Below are positions 1 to 8,791 of a stretch of DNA of 29,373 nucleotides, piece by piece; within the stretch, counting starts at the first letter, position 1, and every line of letters starts with the position of its first letter. The position numbers were made by a program, and so were the translations under genes. The stretch lies in assembly GCA_049303315.1 (NCBI GenBank), contig JBAQMZ010000009.1:1-29373 (forward strand). Direction: 5' to 3'. Below the pieces are notes generated by a model, which saw only the letters and a program-made list of their open reading frames with translations, did no database searches and was not told the DNA's origin. Source of the DNA: Methanoperedens sp049303315 (GTDB lineage: Archaea > Halobacteriota > Methanosarcinia > Methanosarcinales > Methanoperedenaceae).

Positions 1-243
1 CACAGATAAAAAAATCCGTGGACATCCGTCGAAAAAACTTTAAGAAAGTTTTATCAAAGAAGGGCATGCAAAGCATGCCCTATACCGTGTAAACTGAGGT
101 TTCAGTTTATCCGTGTCATCTGTGTTCTGCTTTGCGGTTTTTACAGTTTTTCATACCAGGCGCAGAGAGCGCAAAGAAACGATAATGGTGAGATAAAAAT
201 GAAATCTTCGAGTTCTACGGTCGAATAAGTTCGCTGTTTGAAG
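1..243. repeat. Intergenic repeat-rich stretch with hairpin
   Basis: No gene is visible. A perfect 9-bp stem with a 3-base loop lies at 61-81 (AGGGCATGC / GCATGCCCT). Around it are fragments of two short dispersed repeat types that recur in the window: ATCCGTG/CACAGAT words (near 1-25 and 108-124, able to pair with each other) and CTTTGCG/CGCAAAG words (130-177). The hairpin lies downstream of the leftward asparagine synthetase gene and might help end its transcript, but it is over 160 bases past the stop and has no clean U-tract. Confidence 0.45.
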
Positions 244-1605
244 CTACAAAGCCGCTAACTTTAAATTTTCAAGATACCTTCCAAGCGCCCGCTCTCCCAT
301 GAACCCATTTTTCCTGGCAAGCTTCACAAGTGCTGAATAAATCCCGCTGCTGTACTGCGCCGCTAGCTTTTCTTTAAAGACAAGTTCATCAGGCAGATGT
401 TCCTTTGCTGCCAGGCGCAGTATGTATTTCCTCACGCCGTTATGTACCTTGAGCTCAGGCGCTATTCTCAGGGCAAGTTCCACAACCTCCCTGTCAAGAT
501 AAGGGACGCGGAGCTCGACAGCATTTGCCATTGTAACCGCATCGTCCCGCTCAAGATTGTTTTCTGCAATATTGTCGAGGTCTTTCTGAAGCGCCAGTTC
601 AAGTTCGGCTGTGTTCATTGATTCATACCGTTTGTATCCCGCAAAAAGCTCATCCGCGCCCTGACCTGAAAGCATCACGCGAATACCGTCGTTATGGGCG
701 TCTCTCGAAGCAAAAAACAAAGGCATGGCGATGCTTACCTTCAACGGGTCTCCAGACTCGACTGCTCTTATTACATCAGGAAGAGCTGACTCCACTTCAT
801 CAGGGGTAAGTTCATGCAGATGCAGTTTATCCGAAAGCCCGAGGAGCTGTGCCGCTTTTTTTGTCTGCATTATATCATGCGAGTCAGCCATGCCCACCGA
901 ATACAACTCAGCCTCAGGACACAGCGCGGCAATGAGAGAACTGTCAAGACCGCCTGAGAATGCAAGCGCGGAGGGCGTGTAGCGCCGCTTTTCCACAGCG
1001 TGCCCAATTGCTTCATATAGCGCTTTTGAGGCTGTATTTTCATCTGTATTCGGCTCACCCGCTGCGAAACCAGCCACTCTTTTTCCGGTTATTTTCCCGG
1101 CGCTGTAAGTAAGCATGTATCCGGGCTTGAGAGTATGAATCTCATTCATCCCGATAGCATACAGCGCCTTTTTTTCGGATGCAAAAGCAAACCCGGCGCC
1201 TGTGCTGTAGTAAAGCGGTTTTACGCCCGCGGGGTCGCGCGCAAGATGGAGTTTTTCGCCATCAACGAAGGCAAATGCGTAATCGCCATCCAATTCTTGA
1301 ATAACGGTTTCTATGCCTTTTGCCCCAATCAGTGCAAAAAGCGCCTCGCTGTCCGAATCTGTTGCTATTTGAAGCTTTTCTGCTATTTCCCTGAAATTGT
1401 AGAGCTCCCCGTTGTACGTGAGCGCGCCGCCATCCGTGAGAGGCTGCTGCGCATCACCTGTGATTTTGAGAAGGACATTGCCAAGCGTGATGTCGCCTAT
1501 AGAATATGTGCCGGAGCCGTCGGGTCCCCTGTGTTTGATTACTTCGAGCATCTTATTGACTGATGCTTCTGAATCTTTTCCTGCCGAGCCTGCTATGCCG
1601 CACAT
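244..1605 (-). CDS. asnB: Glutamine-hydrolysing asparagine synthetase
   Basis: Makes asparagine from aspartate, ATP and glutamine. The N-terminal class II glutamine amidotransferase domain begins MCGIAG, so Cys2 becomes the N-terminal nucleophile after Met removal; RGPDG and YNGELYN motifs follow. The synthetase half has the PP-loop SGGLDSS, then SGQGADELFAGY and ELRVPYLD. I chose the ATG at 1605 rather than an upstream GTG at 1620 because only this start puts Cys at position 2. At 453 aa it is shorter than bacterial AsnB (500-550 aa or more), as often seen in compact archaeal forms. It stands alone; the gene upstream on the same strand is a small membrane protein. No Shine-Dalgarno sequence is obvious. 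The assignment is firm; amidotransferases acting on other substrates share the fold but are less likely. Confidence 0.93.
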   Translation of the reverse strand: MCGIAGSAGKDSEASVNKMLEVIKHRGPDGSGTYSIGDITLGNVLLKITGDAQQPLTDGGALTYNGELYNFREIAEKLQIATDSDSEALFALIGAKGIETVIQELDGDYAFAFVDGEKLHLARDPAGVKPLYYSTGAGFAFASEKKALYAIGMNEIHTLKPGYMLTYSAGKITGKRVAGFAAGEPNTDENTASKALYEAIGHAVEKRRYTPSALAFSGGLDSSLIAALCPEAELYSVGMADSHDIMQTKKAAQLLGLSDKLHLHELTPDEVESALPDVIRAVESGDPLKVSIAMPLFFASRDAHNDGIRVMLSGQGADELFAGYKRYESMNTAELELALQKDLDNIAENNLERDDAVTMANAVELRVPYLDREVVELALRIAPELKVHNGVRKYILRLAAKEHLPDELVFKEKLAAQYSSGIYSALVKLARKNGFMGERALGRYLENLKLAAL

Positions 1606-1651
1606 GATGGTTCTTACCACTGAAATGGTTAAAAAGGGTTCTATTCAAATA

Positions 1652-1957
1652 TCATTGCATGAGTACAGTAATCCCCAACCAGGCGGCAATACCTGTAAAC
1701 GGTAATAGAAGCAGCCATGCCAACCATGTAACATGCCTGTGTATCGCCACAGAGGCCACGAGTTGAAACAGTGGCAGAAGAAGTCCTATGTGCCTGAAAA
1801 ATGGCCAGCCGCTAAGATACCATGAGAAGGGGACAGCAAGTATGGCGCCGATTATCAACCATACGGGCTTGTTTCTTATAACTCCTGCAATTGAGATTGC
1901 TAATGAGGATATAATGCCGGGCCAGCCGATGAGCAGTATTAATAGTGTGGCGAGCAT
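1652..1957 (-). CDS. Small multi-pass membrane protein, unknown function
   Basis: 101 residues, nearly all hydrophobic, with about four predicted membrane segments (roughly residues 2-24, 31-48, 55-72 and 77-97). Charged residues are confined to short loops such as RNKP and HRHVT. I do not recognise a family. It ends 46 bases before the asparagine synthetase start on the same strand, so the two may share a transcript. The complementary strand has a shorter, less membrane-like frame, so this strand is preferred. It could be a real small integral membrane protein conserved in relatives; confidence rests on the coherent hydrophobic profile only. Confidence 0.6.
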   Translation of the reverse strand: MLATLLILLIGWPGIISSLAISIAGVIRNKPVWLIIGAILAVPFSWYLSGWPFFRHIGLLLPLFQLVASVAIHRHVTWLAWLLLLPFTGIAAWLGITVLMQ

Positions 1958-2032
1958 GTTAAATTCACTTAGTTATGTATGAATTATGCCCTTATTAATG
2001 ATTGGCTGGAATCTCCAGACTATGAACCAACC

Positions 2033-2041
2033 CTTAAATAA
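2033..2041 (+). promoter_or_regulatory. TATA-like box for the Nif3-like gene
   Basis: CTTAAATAA lies about 27 bases before the ATG at 2064, the archaeal TATA-to-start-site distance, so the mRNA is probably leaderless. This supports the ATG at 2064. Confidence 0.5.
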
Positions 2042-2063
2042 CCCTCCTAACTAACAAACACCC

Positions 2064-2798
2064 ATGAACCTCCGCGAACTCATCCCCCTCCTCGAAACCA
2101 TCGCCCCTCCCGCCCTCGCCGAAGACTTCGATACCGGCAGAATCGGGCTCGTCCTCGACCGCGCCGCCAACATCCGGAAAATCGCAGTGGCGCTTGACCC
2201 GACCGACCACGTTCTCAAAGAAGCGGCGCGCCTCGGCGCAAACCTGCTCATCACTCATCACACGCTGATTTTCGACCCTGTGAACCTTATTTCAAAAAGA
2301 TTATCCGACACATTAAAAATTGCTATCAACAACGATATTTCCATCTATACAATGCACACCAACTACGACAAGGCAGAAGGCGGCGTGAACGATGTGCTTG
2401 CTGAATTACTTGGATTAAACAACATCACACCGCTTGCGCTTGGAAGGATTGGTGAAATAGAGCCATGCAGCGCGCCGGAATTTGCCTCGTTCATCGCAAA
2501 AAAGCTGGGCACGCATGTGCAGTACTCAGGAAACCGGGAAATAAAAAAGGTCATGGTCGTAGGCGGAAGCGGATTCCGCAGGGAATACATCGACATCGCC
2601 CTCGAGCACGGCGCAGATGCGCTTGTATCGGGAGAGCTTCGCCATGATGCGCTCCGTTACGCAGGTGAGCTTTGCCTGTTCGATGCGACACATTATGCCA
2701 CGGAGGCGCCTGCCATGAAAAGGTTGTGCGAAAGATTACCCGTCGAGTCGGTTTTTATTGAGGATAAGCCCGTAGTCAAAGTTAAACCTTTACAATAA
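2064..2798 (+). CDS. Nif3-like dinuclear metal-centre protein
   Basis: 244 aa, a typical length for the compact Nif3/YbgI family (GTP cyclohydrolase I type 2-like), which forms toroidal hexamers around two metal ions. The metal-binding signatures are visible: LLITHHTLIF (two His, about residues 63-72), TMHTNYD (His and Asp, about 96-102) and, near the C-terminus, LVSGELRHDALRYA and DATHYATEAPAMKRL with conserved His and Glu. The biochemical role of this family is unsettled; it is often annotated as a GTP cyclohydrolase-like or metal-storage protein. The gene is divergent from the upstream membrane protein and convergent with elp3. The start fits a leaderless transcript. Confidence 0.9.
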   Translation: MNLRELIPLLETIAPPALAEDFDTGRIGLVLDRAANIRKIAVALDPTDHVLKEAARLGANLLITHHTLIFDPVNLISKRLSDTLKIAINNDISIYTMHTNYDKAEGGVNDVLAELLGLNNITPLALGRIGEIEPCSAPEFASFIAKKLGTHVQYSGNREIKKVMVVGGSGFRREYIDIALEHGADALVSGELRHDALRYAGELCLFDATHYATEAPAMKRLCERLPVESVFIEDKPVVKVKPLQ

Positions 2799-2808
2799 AT
2801 ATTTTAAT

Positions 2809-2836
2809 CTTTGCGCCCTTCGCGTCTTTGCGGTGA
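2809..2836. repeat. Short dispersed CTTTGCG-type repeat
   Basis: CTTTGCG-like words occur twice in 28 bases (CTTTGCGCCC, then TCTTTGCGG) in the short gap between the convergent Nif3-like and elp3 genes. Related words, partly inverted, occur at 130-177. This looks like a fragment of a small dispersed repeat family. Confidence 0.4.
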
Positions 2837-2839
2837 GTC

Positions 2840-4447
2840 CTATAATTTCTTAGTCATATACGGACCCTCGCGCCCGTATCCGAACTTCCTGTAATAATCC
2901 CGTACACCGATGCCGCTTGTAACAGCTATTTTCTCATATCCTGCAGCGCGTGCAGTTTCTTCCGCATGCGCCAGAAGCTCTTCCCCGTACCCGCGATGCT
3001 GCCACTGCGTCTTGCCCGCGCTCTCACCCGGCGGAACCATCGAGCCGTAAACATGCAGCTCGCGCACCAGCGCCGCGCCGAGAAGCTCCTTCATATGCGG
3101 CGCGCATGGGAAGCGGAGTCTTAAGAACCCGACCAATACATCCTTTCCCGTATCCTCGAACGAAATGAAATGCTCTTTTCCGCCGCACGCTGCATATTCT
3201 TCAACGGTAAGTTCGATGTCCTCGGGCTTTGCGCCTTCAAGCATCCTGTGCCCTACCTCGCGGCACCTGATGCAGTTGCACTTCCCTCCCATTTCCAGAA
3301 GCCTTTCCTTTGCAAGCTGCCTTATATTGCTTTTTCTTATACCGGCAAGCACCTGGTACGCAGGGATGTCGCGCTGTATTCTCTGCAAACGAACCCACTT
3401 CGGTAAAATGGATTTGATTTTTGCAAGCAATTCGACTGCATCTAAAACCTCAAGCGGCGCATAATTCCCGAGTTCCCACATTCCGTGGAGCCGCGTTCCT
3501 TCAGTTACCAGTGTAGGGTATATCTTGAGATAATCCGGCTTAAAACGCTCATCCTCAAATAACGTCCTGAACATGCGAAAATCCGATTCCACAGAGGCCC
3601 CGGGCAGCCCCGGCATCATATGAAACCCGACTTTCAGTCCGCTGTCGCGAAGCCTCATGTTCGCAGTAGCGCTCTCAGCGACCGTATGCCCGCGCTGGAT
3701 ACCTGCAAGTATGAAATCGTATGTACTCTGCACTCCTATCTCCACCTTTGTCGCGCCAAGCTCAAGAATGGTATCTATATGCTCTTTTTTAGTCCAGTCG
3801 GGTCTTGTTTCTATTGTTATCCCCACATTCCTGATTCCGGCGCTCTCGTTTGCAGATTGGACATCTTCTATTGAAACATGCTCCCTGCCTTTTCGCCATT
3901 CTGTGCCGTAAAAATCATTCATCGCCTCTATGCAGCGTTTTACGAACCACTCCTGGTAGCAAAGTGTACGGGACGTGTATGTTCCTCCCATGACGATAAG
4001 TTCCGCTTTCTCTATGGGGTGGCCTATCTGCGAAAGCTGTTTTAACCTGGATGATACCTGCAAATATGGGTCAAAATTATTCTCAAATGCCCGCTTTGCA
4101 GCGGGTTCTGCTCCCATATAGCTCTGCGGCGAATGGAATTTCGATTCAATGCCACCGGGGCACGGGACGCAAAGCCCGTGAGGACATGGCGCCGGGGATG
4201 TCATGGCTGCTATCACAGCCACGCCCGATATCGTCCTGACCGGTTTTAACTGGAGGAGTTCAAGAACATGCTGTTTTTCCTCTTCGCTGCGCGCTGCTGC
4301 AAATATCTGGGAATTGCCCAGAAGTGATGAAAGCTTATAGCGTATGCTTACAGCCTTTTTTGCTGCGTTCAGGGCTTTTTCGTCTGTGATTTCATTTCTT
4401 AGGAGTTGTTCGATAATCTCTCTGGCTGCTGATTCGATGGCGGTCAT
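2840..4447 (-). CDS. elp3: Elp3 tRNA U34 carboxymethyltransferase
   Basis: Radical SAM plus acetyltransferase enzyme that adds the carboxymethyl group to wobble uridine 34 of tRNA. 535 aa, the usual archaeal Elp3 length. After an N-terminal region comes the iron-sulfur cluster motif with Cys88, Cys93 and Cys96 (CPHGLCVPC), then VMGGTYTS and ETRPDW of the radical SAM barrel. A Cys-rich segment (CNCIRC, about residues 388-393) precedes the GNAT domain, which has QHRGYGEELL as its acetyl-CoA loop and YYRKFGYGREGPYMTK at the C-terminus. It is the last gene of the leftward run KaiC-like > tpiA > elp3, 39 bases after the tpiA stop. The assignment is firm. Confidence 0.95.
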   Translation of the reverse strand: MTAIESAAREIIEQLLRNEITDEKALNAAKKAVSIRYKLSSLLGNSQIFAAARSEEEKQHVLELLQLKPVRTISGVAVIAAMTSPAPCPHGLCVPCPGGIESKFHSPQSYMGAEPAAKRAFENNFDPYLQVSSRLKQLSQIGHPIEKAELIVMGGTYTSRTLCYQEWFVKRCIEAMNDFYGTEWRKGREHVSIEDVQSANESAGIRNVGITIETRPDWTKKEHIDTILELGATKVEIGVQSTYDFILAGIQRGHTVAESATANMRLRDSGLKVGFHMMPGLPGASVESDFRMFRTLFEDERFKPDYLKIYPTLVTEGTRLHGMWELGNYAPLEVLDAVELLAKIKSILPKWVRLQRIQRDIPAYQVLAGIRKSNIRQLAKERLLEMGGKCNCIRCREVGHRMLEGAKPEDIELTVEEYAACGGKEHFISFEDTGKDVLVGFLRLRFPCAPHMKELLGAALVRELHVYGSMVPPGESAGKTQWQHRGYGEELLAHAEETARAAGYEKIAVTSGIGVRDYYRKFGYGREGPYMTKKL

Positions 4448-4486
4448 TAAGGAATTAAGACAACGTGCACCGCAATAAACATTACA

Positions 4487-5158
4487 TCAAATCTTCTTCA
4501 CAAGGTCAAAAAGCGCCGCCTTCGGGTCTTTCGCCTTAATAACCCCTGAAGCAAGAAGCACCCCTTCTGTTCCGAGTTCGATCGCCGCCGCAACATCATC
4601 CCCGGTGGAAATACCGGCGCCGCAAAGCACTTTAACCCTCGGATTTATTTTTTTTACGGCGCTCACCGACCCGCTCACGATTTCGGGGTTGGCTTTTGAA
4701 ACAGGATTGCCCGAGCCTATCAATTCAGGCGGTTCAACGGCAACAAAATCAGGGGAAAGCGCCGCTGCAGCCGAGGTTACTGCAATATTATTTGTACAGA
4801 CTATCGTTTTCAATCCGGCTTTTTTGGCCGACTGGAGCGCTGCGTCTATTTCAGATAAAAGCAACCTTCTTTCAGAATGGTTAATGAGTGTTCCCTTCGC
4901 CCCGGCAGACCTGACGCAATCGGCTGTAATATGCCCCGTGTAGCTTCCAGCGCCGGCGGCATCGATATGCTGGGCGAACACCGGTATTTTGACAGCATTA
5001 GCAACCCTGTAAATATCAGGTATCTGAGGGCATGCAATAATATCAATGCTGGATTCGATACTCACTTCCTCGCAATATTTCGCCATCCTGACCGCTTTCT
5101 CGCCCATGCTCTCTGCATAGGTTTTAAAATTTAACACTATCAGCGGTTTATTTTCCAT
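4487..5158 (-). CDS. tpiA: Triosephosphate isomerase, archaeal type
   Basis: Interconverts dihydroxyacetone phosphate and glyceraldehyde 3-phosphate in glycolysis and gluconeogenesis. 223 aa matches the short archaeal enzyme rather than the roughly 250-aa bacterial one. Catalytic positions are visible: LNFKTY at residues 9-14 (Asn and Lys), NHSERR (catalytic His), and VAVEPPELIG (catalytic Glu followed by the flexible loop). The phosphate-binding C-terminal part has LCGAGISTGDD and GVLLASG. The start is the ATG at 5158, 9 bases after the KaiC-like gene stop, so the two are surely co-transcribed. No Shine-Dalgarno sequence is obvious. Confidence 0.95.
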   Translation of the reverse strand: MENKPLIVLNFKTYAESMGEKAVRMAKYCEEVSIESSIDIIACPQIPDIYRVANAVKIPVFAQHIDAAGAGSYTGHITADCVRSAGAKGTLINHSERRLLLSEIDAALQSAKKAGLKTIVCTNNIAVTSAAAALSPDFVAVEPPELIGSGNPVSKANPEIVSGSVSAVKKINPRVKVLCGAGISTGDDVAAAIELGTEGVLLASGVIKAKDPKAALFDLVKKI

Positions 5159-5167
5159 GATAGAAAA

Positions 5168-5938
5168 TCAGGCCGTATAGACTTCTTCGTGAGGATGTAC
5201 CACTATGCCGCTCGTGGTTATTTCATACGGATGGATGTTCTTGCTGTGGTCTGACCCTCTCATCTTGAATATCTCTATACTGCGTACCCTTACGCTGTCC
5301 GTGCGCTTATAATACATCAAAATAGTTCCTTCGGTAACGAAAGTTTCCACCCCGAACCTGCTCGGCATGTTCTCATCGACTATTTCGCATGTCATGAGTG
5401 AAGTCAATCCCAGGATTTCAAGAGTGGTACTTAATTTCAGAAGCTCAACCCTTATCTTTGCAGGGTCCTGGAGGTAAAAACCGATAGATGTAGTCCCGTC
5501 AACCATCGCCCTTTTTGCATCGATCTCGTCCTGTATCGCGATAATCTGGTCCATCATCGAACGCATATCGAACGGCCTGACATCGACATATTTCTCATGC
5601 GATGGTATGCCGATTTTTGTAGAACATGCGTCCACTATCGCTAATTTACCTTCTTCCTCCAGGGCTTCAAAATCCCACCCGAACATTTTCACATTTTCCC
5701 TTATTTGTTCGGGACGCTCTTCCGTCGCTATAATAATGCCATTTTCCCCGTACTTTGTAATCCCATTATAAATATACTGAAGTCCGAAAATGGTTTTTCC
5801 CGCTCCTGCCGGCCCGGACACAAGATATGTCCGGTTTCTTAGCAGCCCTCCGCCACACAATTCATCAAACCCCGCGATTCCTGTAGGGACACGCTTTGAG
5901 TCTGTTTTTTCCGTCTTAATCTGCTTTTTTTCGGCCAT
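5168..5938 (-). CDS. KaiC-like RecA-fold ATPase
   Basis: 256 aa with a single RecA/KaiC domain, as in many archaeal KaiC-like proteins (cyanobacterial KaiC has two). The Walker A motif GPAGAGKT is at residues 42-49, and the family opening RVPTGIAGFDELCGGGL precedes it. IIIATEERPEQIRENV holds the catalytic-Glu region, and DGTTSIGFYL replaces the usual Walker B/serine stretch. Archaeal relatives are often signalling or gas-vesicle-regulator-like ATPases; the role here is not known. The ATG at 5938 has AGGTTGA about 6 bases upstream. It is first in a leftward operon with tpiA and elp3, and divergent from the phosphoribosyltransferase gene, with AT-rich TATA-like sequence between them. Confidence 0.88.
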   Translation of the reverse strand: MAEKKQIKTEKTDSKRVPTGIAGFDELCGGGLLRNRTYLVSGPAGAGKTIFGLQYIYNGITKYGENGIIIATEERPEQIRENVKMFGWDFEALEEEGKLAIVDACSTKIGIPSHEKYVDVRPFDMRSMMDQIIAIQDEIDAKRAMVDGTTSIGFYLQDPAKIRVELLKLSTTLEILGLTSLMTCEIVDENMPSRFGVETFVTEGTILMYYKRTDSVRVRSIEIFKMRGSDHSKNIHPYEITTSGIVVHPHEEVYTA

Positions 5939-6075
5939 TGGTATTCAACCTGAATAATAGTAATCTTTTACTTATAAATACTTATTTATTTTCATCATCT
6001 TTCTGATTATCATGAGGTTCTAAATGATTACAAAAAATATATGTCCATGTAATACATTTTCGATGCGGTGGAATA

Positions 6076-6780
6076 ATGGTTCTTCCCGACAAATTCAAGT
6101 GTGTAATAACAAACTGGGACTATATTTATGACCTGTGCAGGCATGTTGCAAATGAAATCAAGAAATCCGGATATAAGCCTGATACGATAATCGCGCTGGC
6201 CCGGGGGGGCTGGTTTGCAGGCAGGGTGCTGTGTGATTTCCTGGGTCTTAACGACCTGACAAGCCTTAAAATCGAACATTATGTGGGTACTGCAAACGCA
6301 GGCAGCGGGCCCGCCATCCGATATCCGCTGGCTGATAACGCCGTGGCAGGAAAGAGAGTATTAATCGTGGATGATATTACCGATACCGGCAAAAGTATCG
6401 CCCATGCGAAAGAATATGTTCTCAAGCAGAAACCGAAAGAGGTAAGGACCGCAGTCCTCCAGTATCTGTATACATCTGAAATCAAGCCTGATTATTGCGG
6501 CGAGGTTGTACAGGAATGGGGGTGGATTGTATATCCATGGAATTTCATCGAGGATATGATAGATATCATATCGCGCCTTATGGCAAAGGAAAAACTTGAC
6601 GAATGGGATATTGAAAAAATCAGGTCAGGACTTTTAAAATATCATAATATCGATCCCATCAACTTTGAAATAGCACAGCCAGACCGCATAGAAGAGATAC
6701 TCGATGAGATGACAAGAAGAGCGATGCTGAGAACAAAATCAGTTTCAGGCAAAAAAACCTGGGAATATACCGGAGCGTGA
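6076..6780 (+). CDS. Purine-type phosphoribosyltransferase
   Basis: 234 aa. The PRPP-binding loop VLIVDDITDTGKS is at residues 95-107, and the LARGGWFAGR segment (41-50) matches the first loop of type I phosphoribosyltransferases. The closest match I can name is the archaeal/bacterial group of xanthine-guanine or hypoxanthine phosphoribosyltransferase-like proteins. The C-terminal 90 residues are an extra mostly helical part beyond the core fold. It overlaps the MTA phosphorylase gene region and is first in a five-gene operon; a PRTase could recycle the adenine or a derived base released by the phosphorylase. GGTGG at 6067-6071 acts as the ribosome site. The base specificity cannot be read from sequence. 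Confidence 0.87.
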   Translation: MVLPDKFKCVITNWDYIYDLCRHVANEIKKSGYKPDTIIALARGGWFAGRVLCDFLGLNDLTSLKIEHYVGTANAGSGPAIRYPLADNAVAGKRVLIVDDITDTGKSIAHAKEYVLKQKPKEVRTAVLQYLYTSEIKPDYCGEVVQEWGWIVYPWNFIEDMIDIISRLMAKEKLDEWDIEKIRSGLLKYHNIDPINFEIAQPDRIEEILDEMTRRAMLRTKSVSGKKTWEYTGA

Positions 6781-6785
6781 AAATC

Positions 6786-7637
6786 ATGCAGGCGGATATT
6801 GCAATAATCGGGGGCAGCGGCGTTTATGATGCTTCGATGCTGGATAACGTAAAGGAAGTTGATATCGATACGCCTTTCGGAAAACCGTCTGATGCTGTCA
6901 CCATAGGGTCATTCGGGGAAACTAATGTTGCATTTCTTCCCAGGCACGGCAAAGGGCACAGGATATCCCCGAGCAAATTGAATTCCCGCGCCAATATCCT
7001 TGCTCTCAAGAAACTCGGAGTTAAAAGGATAATTTCCGCTTCTGCAGTGGGAAGCCTGAAGCCTGAACTCAAGCCGCTTGATATCGTTATCCCTGACCAG
7101 ATTTTTGACAGGACAAAGACGCGCGAGAGCACATTCTTTGATGAAGGGCTCGTTGTTCACATAGGTTTTGCAGACCCCTTCTGTCCTGAGATGTCGTCCC
7201 TCCTTGCCGGTATCACATCCGAACTTGGATATTCAGTAGAGAACAAAGGAACGTATGTCTGCATGGAAGGACCGCAGTTCTCCACGCGCGCTGAATCAAG
7301 GGTTTATCAAAGTCTCGGGTTTGACATTATCGGGATGACCGCGCTTCCGGAAGCTAAACTTGCGCGTGAAGCCGAAATATGTTACAGCATGATTGCGACG
7401 GTGACGGATTATGATGTCTGGCATGAAGAGGATGTCACCATCGAAACTGTGATCGCGAATGCCGTGAAGAACGAGGAAGCGGTCCGGAATATCATAAAAG
7501 AGGCTATCCCGAGGATATCACTTGAGAGGAAATGCATCTGCGCCAATGCATTATCCGGGGCAATAATAACAGCGCCAGATAAGATTCCTGTGGATACAAG
7601 GAGAAAATTGAATGATCTTGTAGGGAAATACCTATAA
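6786..7637 (+). CDS. mtnP: S-methyl-5'-thioadenosine phosphorylase
   Basis: Splits methylthioadenosine with phosphate into adenine and 5-methylthioribose 1-phosphate. The opening ADIAIIGGSGVYD, the phosphate-site FLPRHGKGHR, the YVCMEGPQFSTRAESR substrate segment and the IGMTALPEAKLAREAEICY plus VTDYDVW base-recognition segment are all in place. The VTDYD Asp favours 6-amino purines. I prefer the ATG at 6786: GGAG at 6772-6775 is 10 bases upstream of it but only one base from the alternative GTG at 6777, which overlaps the previous stop. The gene lies between a PRTase and an unknown protein in one operon. Inosine or guanosine phosphorylases of the same family are the main alternative. Confidence 0.92.
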   Translation: MQADIAIIGGSGVYDASMLDNVKEVDIDTPFGKPSDAVTIGSFGETNVAFLPRHGKGHRISPSKLNSRANILALKKLGVKRIISASAVGSLKPELKPLDIVIPDQIFDRTKTRESTFFDEGLVVHIGFADPFCPEMSSLLAGITSELGYSVENKGTYVCMEGPQFSTRAESRVYQSLGFDIIGMTALPEAKLAREAEICYSMIATVTDYDVWHEEDVTIETVIANAVKNEEAVRNIIKEAIPRISLERKCICANALSGAIITAPDKIPVDTRRKLNDLVGKYL

Positions 7638-7675
7638 TTTTACCTCAAAAACATTATATGGCTTCAGGTAGATGA

Positions 7676-8188
7676 ATGAATGTGGTTAATGAGGATTCGG
7701 GTAAGGCGATTTTTTTTAATGATTCGCGTGATATAACGATGGTGGAGTTAGGGCGGGATGATGTAACCGTATCATTGACCCCCGGCAAAATCATATTATG
7801 GTTTGGCAGGCAGGTAAGCGAATCATTGATTCGCGATGTCATTTTCGGGATTTCCGGGATAGATTCTTCTGTAAATCATGAACAGGAAGTAATATGTGAT
7901 TTCAGTACCATCCCGGAGTATGAGAATATGGGATATGTATTGACATCATATGCAAGAACCAAAGGCGGGTACAGGGCGATTTTCAATGTGCCGTTTTCAA
8001 AGAAAGTTGCGCTCGCTCATTTCGTAAAATCCATCGTCAACCAGCTTAAGGAAAAGGATGTGAGAAAAACACTTTTCTGGGATGGAAGCTTTGACAGGAT
8101 AATTTTAATATCCAACGAGTTGAAGAAACTTGACGGCTGGGAATTAAAGCGGATTGAATATAAAGGAGAAGAAGAAAAAGGTGTTTAA
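7676..8188 (+). CDS. Unknown 170-aa protein in salvage operon
   Basis: I do not recognise a family. The protein is soluble, mixed alpha/beta, with no signal peptide or membrane segment. The first half is rich in short beta-strand-like stretches (IFFNDSRDITMVELG, DVTVSLTPGKIILWFGR), followed by a charged helix-prone C-terminus (KSIVNQLKEKDVRK). Only one Cys is present, so it does not look metal-binding through Cys clusters. It follows the phosphorylase by 38 bases, and its stop directly abuts the ATG of the SIS-domain isomerase, so it is translated in the same operon. The start ATG at 7676 has a weak AGGT a few bases upstream. A role linked to the neighbouring enzymes is inference only. Confidence 0.75.
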   Translation: MNVVNEDSGKAIFFNDSRDITMVELGRDDVTVSLTPGKIILWFGRQVSESLIRDVIFGISGIDSSVNHEQEVICDFSTIPEYENMGYVLTSYARTKGGYRAIFNVPFSKKVALAHFVKSIVNQLKEKDVRKTLFWDGSFDRIILISNELKKLDGWELKRIEYKGEEEKGV

Positions 8189-8791
8189 ATGGTAAAAAAG
8201 GAATGCAAAGCTACTATCGTATCGATGGACCTTATTGCAAAACACATAAAAAAAGTTTCTTCAAAACTCGACACCGGTTCGGTAAAAAGACTGGTCGATG
8301 AAATAATATGCTCGCAGCGAATATTCCTGATGGGAGCGGGAAGGTCGGGTCTTGCCGCAAAGGCTTTCGCGATGCGGCTTATGCATATGGGATTTAATGT
8401 TTTCGTGGTTGGCGAAACAACAACTCCCGCAGTACAGCCCGATGACCTCGTAATCGCGGTTTCAGGTTCGGGTGAGACGCCTTCCATTGCAAACCTTGGC
8501 GGAATCGCTAAAAAAATAGGTTCGAAACTGGCAGTCATAACCTCAAATAACGATTCTACCCTCGGGAAGATTTCAGATATCGTTGTGATAGTCCCCGGAA
8601 GACCTAAAGAAGATGTCATTTACGAGGATTATCATGAACGGCGGATGGTGGGGTATCCGGAGCTTGCGCCTCTTGGGACTATTTTTGAAATAACCGCGCT
8701 TGTTTTTCTTGATGCAGTCGTATCCGAGTTGATGGTCAGGACAGGGGCAAGTGAAGCGGAATTGAAGAAAAGGCATACGGTTTTTGAGTGA
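8189..8791 (+). CDS. SIS-domain isomerase, 6-phospho-3-hexuloisomerase-like
   Basis: 200 aa, typical of archaeal 6-phospho-3-hexuloisomerase, which interconverts hexulose 6-phosphate and fructose 6-phosphate in the ribulose monophosphate route used by archaea for ribose synthesis or formaldehyde fixation. The SIS sugar-phosphate motifs are MGAGRSGLAAKAFAMRL (about residues 49-65) and AVSGSGETPS; the C-terminal APLGTIFEI segment with LDAVVSELM is characteristic. The partner hexulose-phosphate synthase is not in the window. The ATG at 8189 abuts the previous stop, and AAGGTG at 8177-8182 supports it over the internal ATG at 8225. Because the operon includes MTA phosphorylase, an action on another sugar phosphate cannot be excluded. 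Confidence 0.85.
   Translation: MVKKECKATIVSMDLIAKHIKKVSSKLDTGSVKRLVDEIICSQRIFLMGAGRSGLAAKAFAMRLMHMGFNVFVVGETTTPAVQPDDLVIAVSGSGETPSIANLGGIAKKIGSKLAVITSNNDSTLGKISDIVVIVPGRPKEDVIYEDYHERRMVGYPELAPLGTIFEITALVFLDAVVSELMVRTGASEAELKKRHTVFE

Noticed and set aside
725..982. Plus-strand frames within asparagine synthetase
   Set aside because: Opposite-strand shadows of a strongly supported gene; low-complexity composition.
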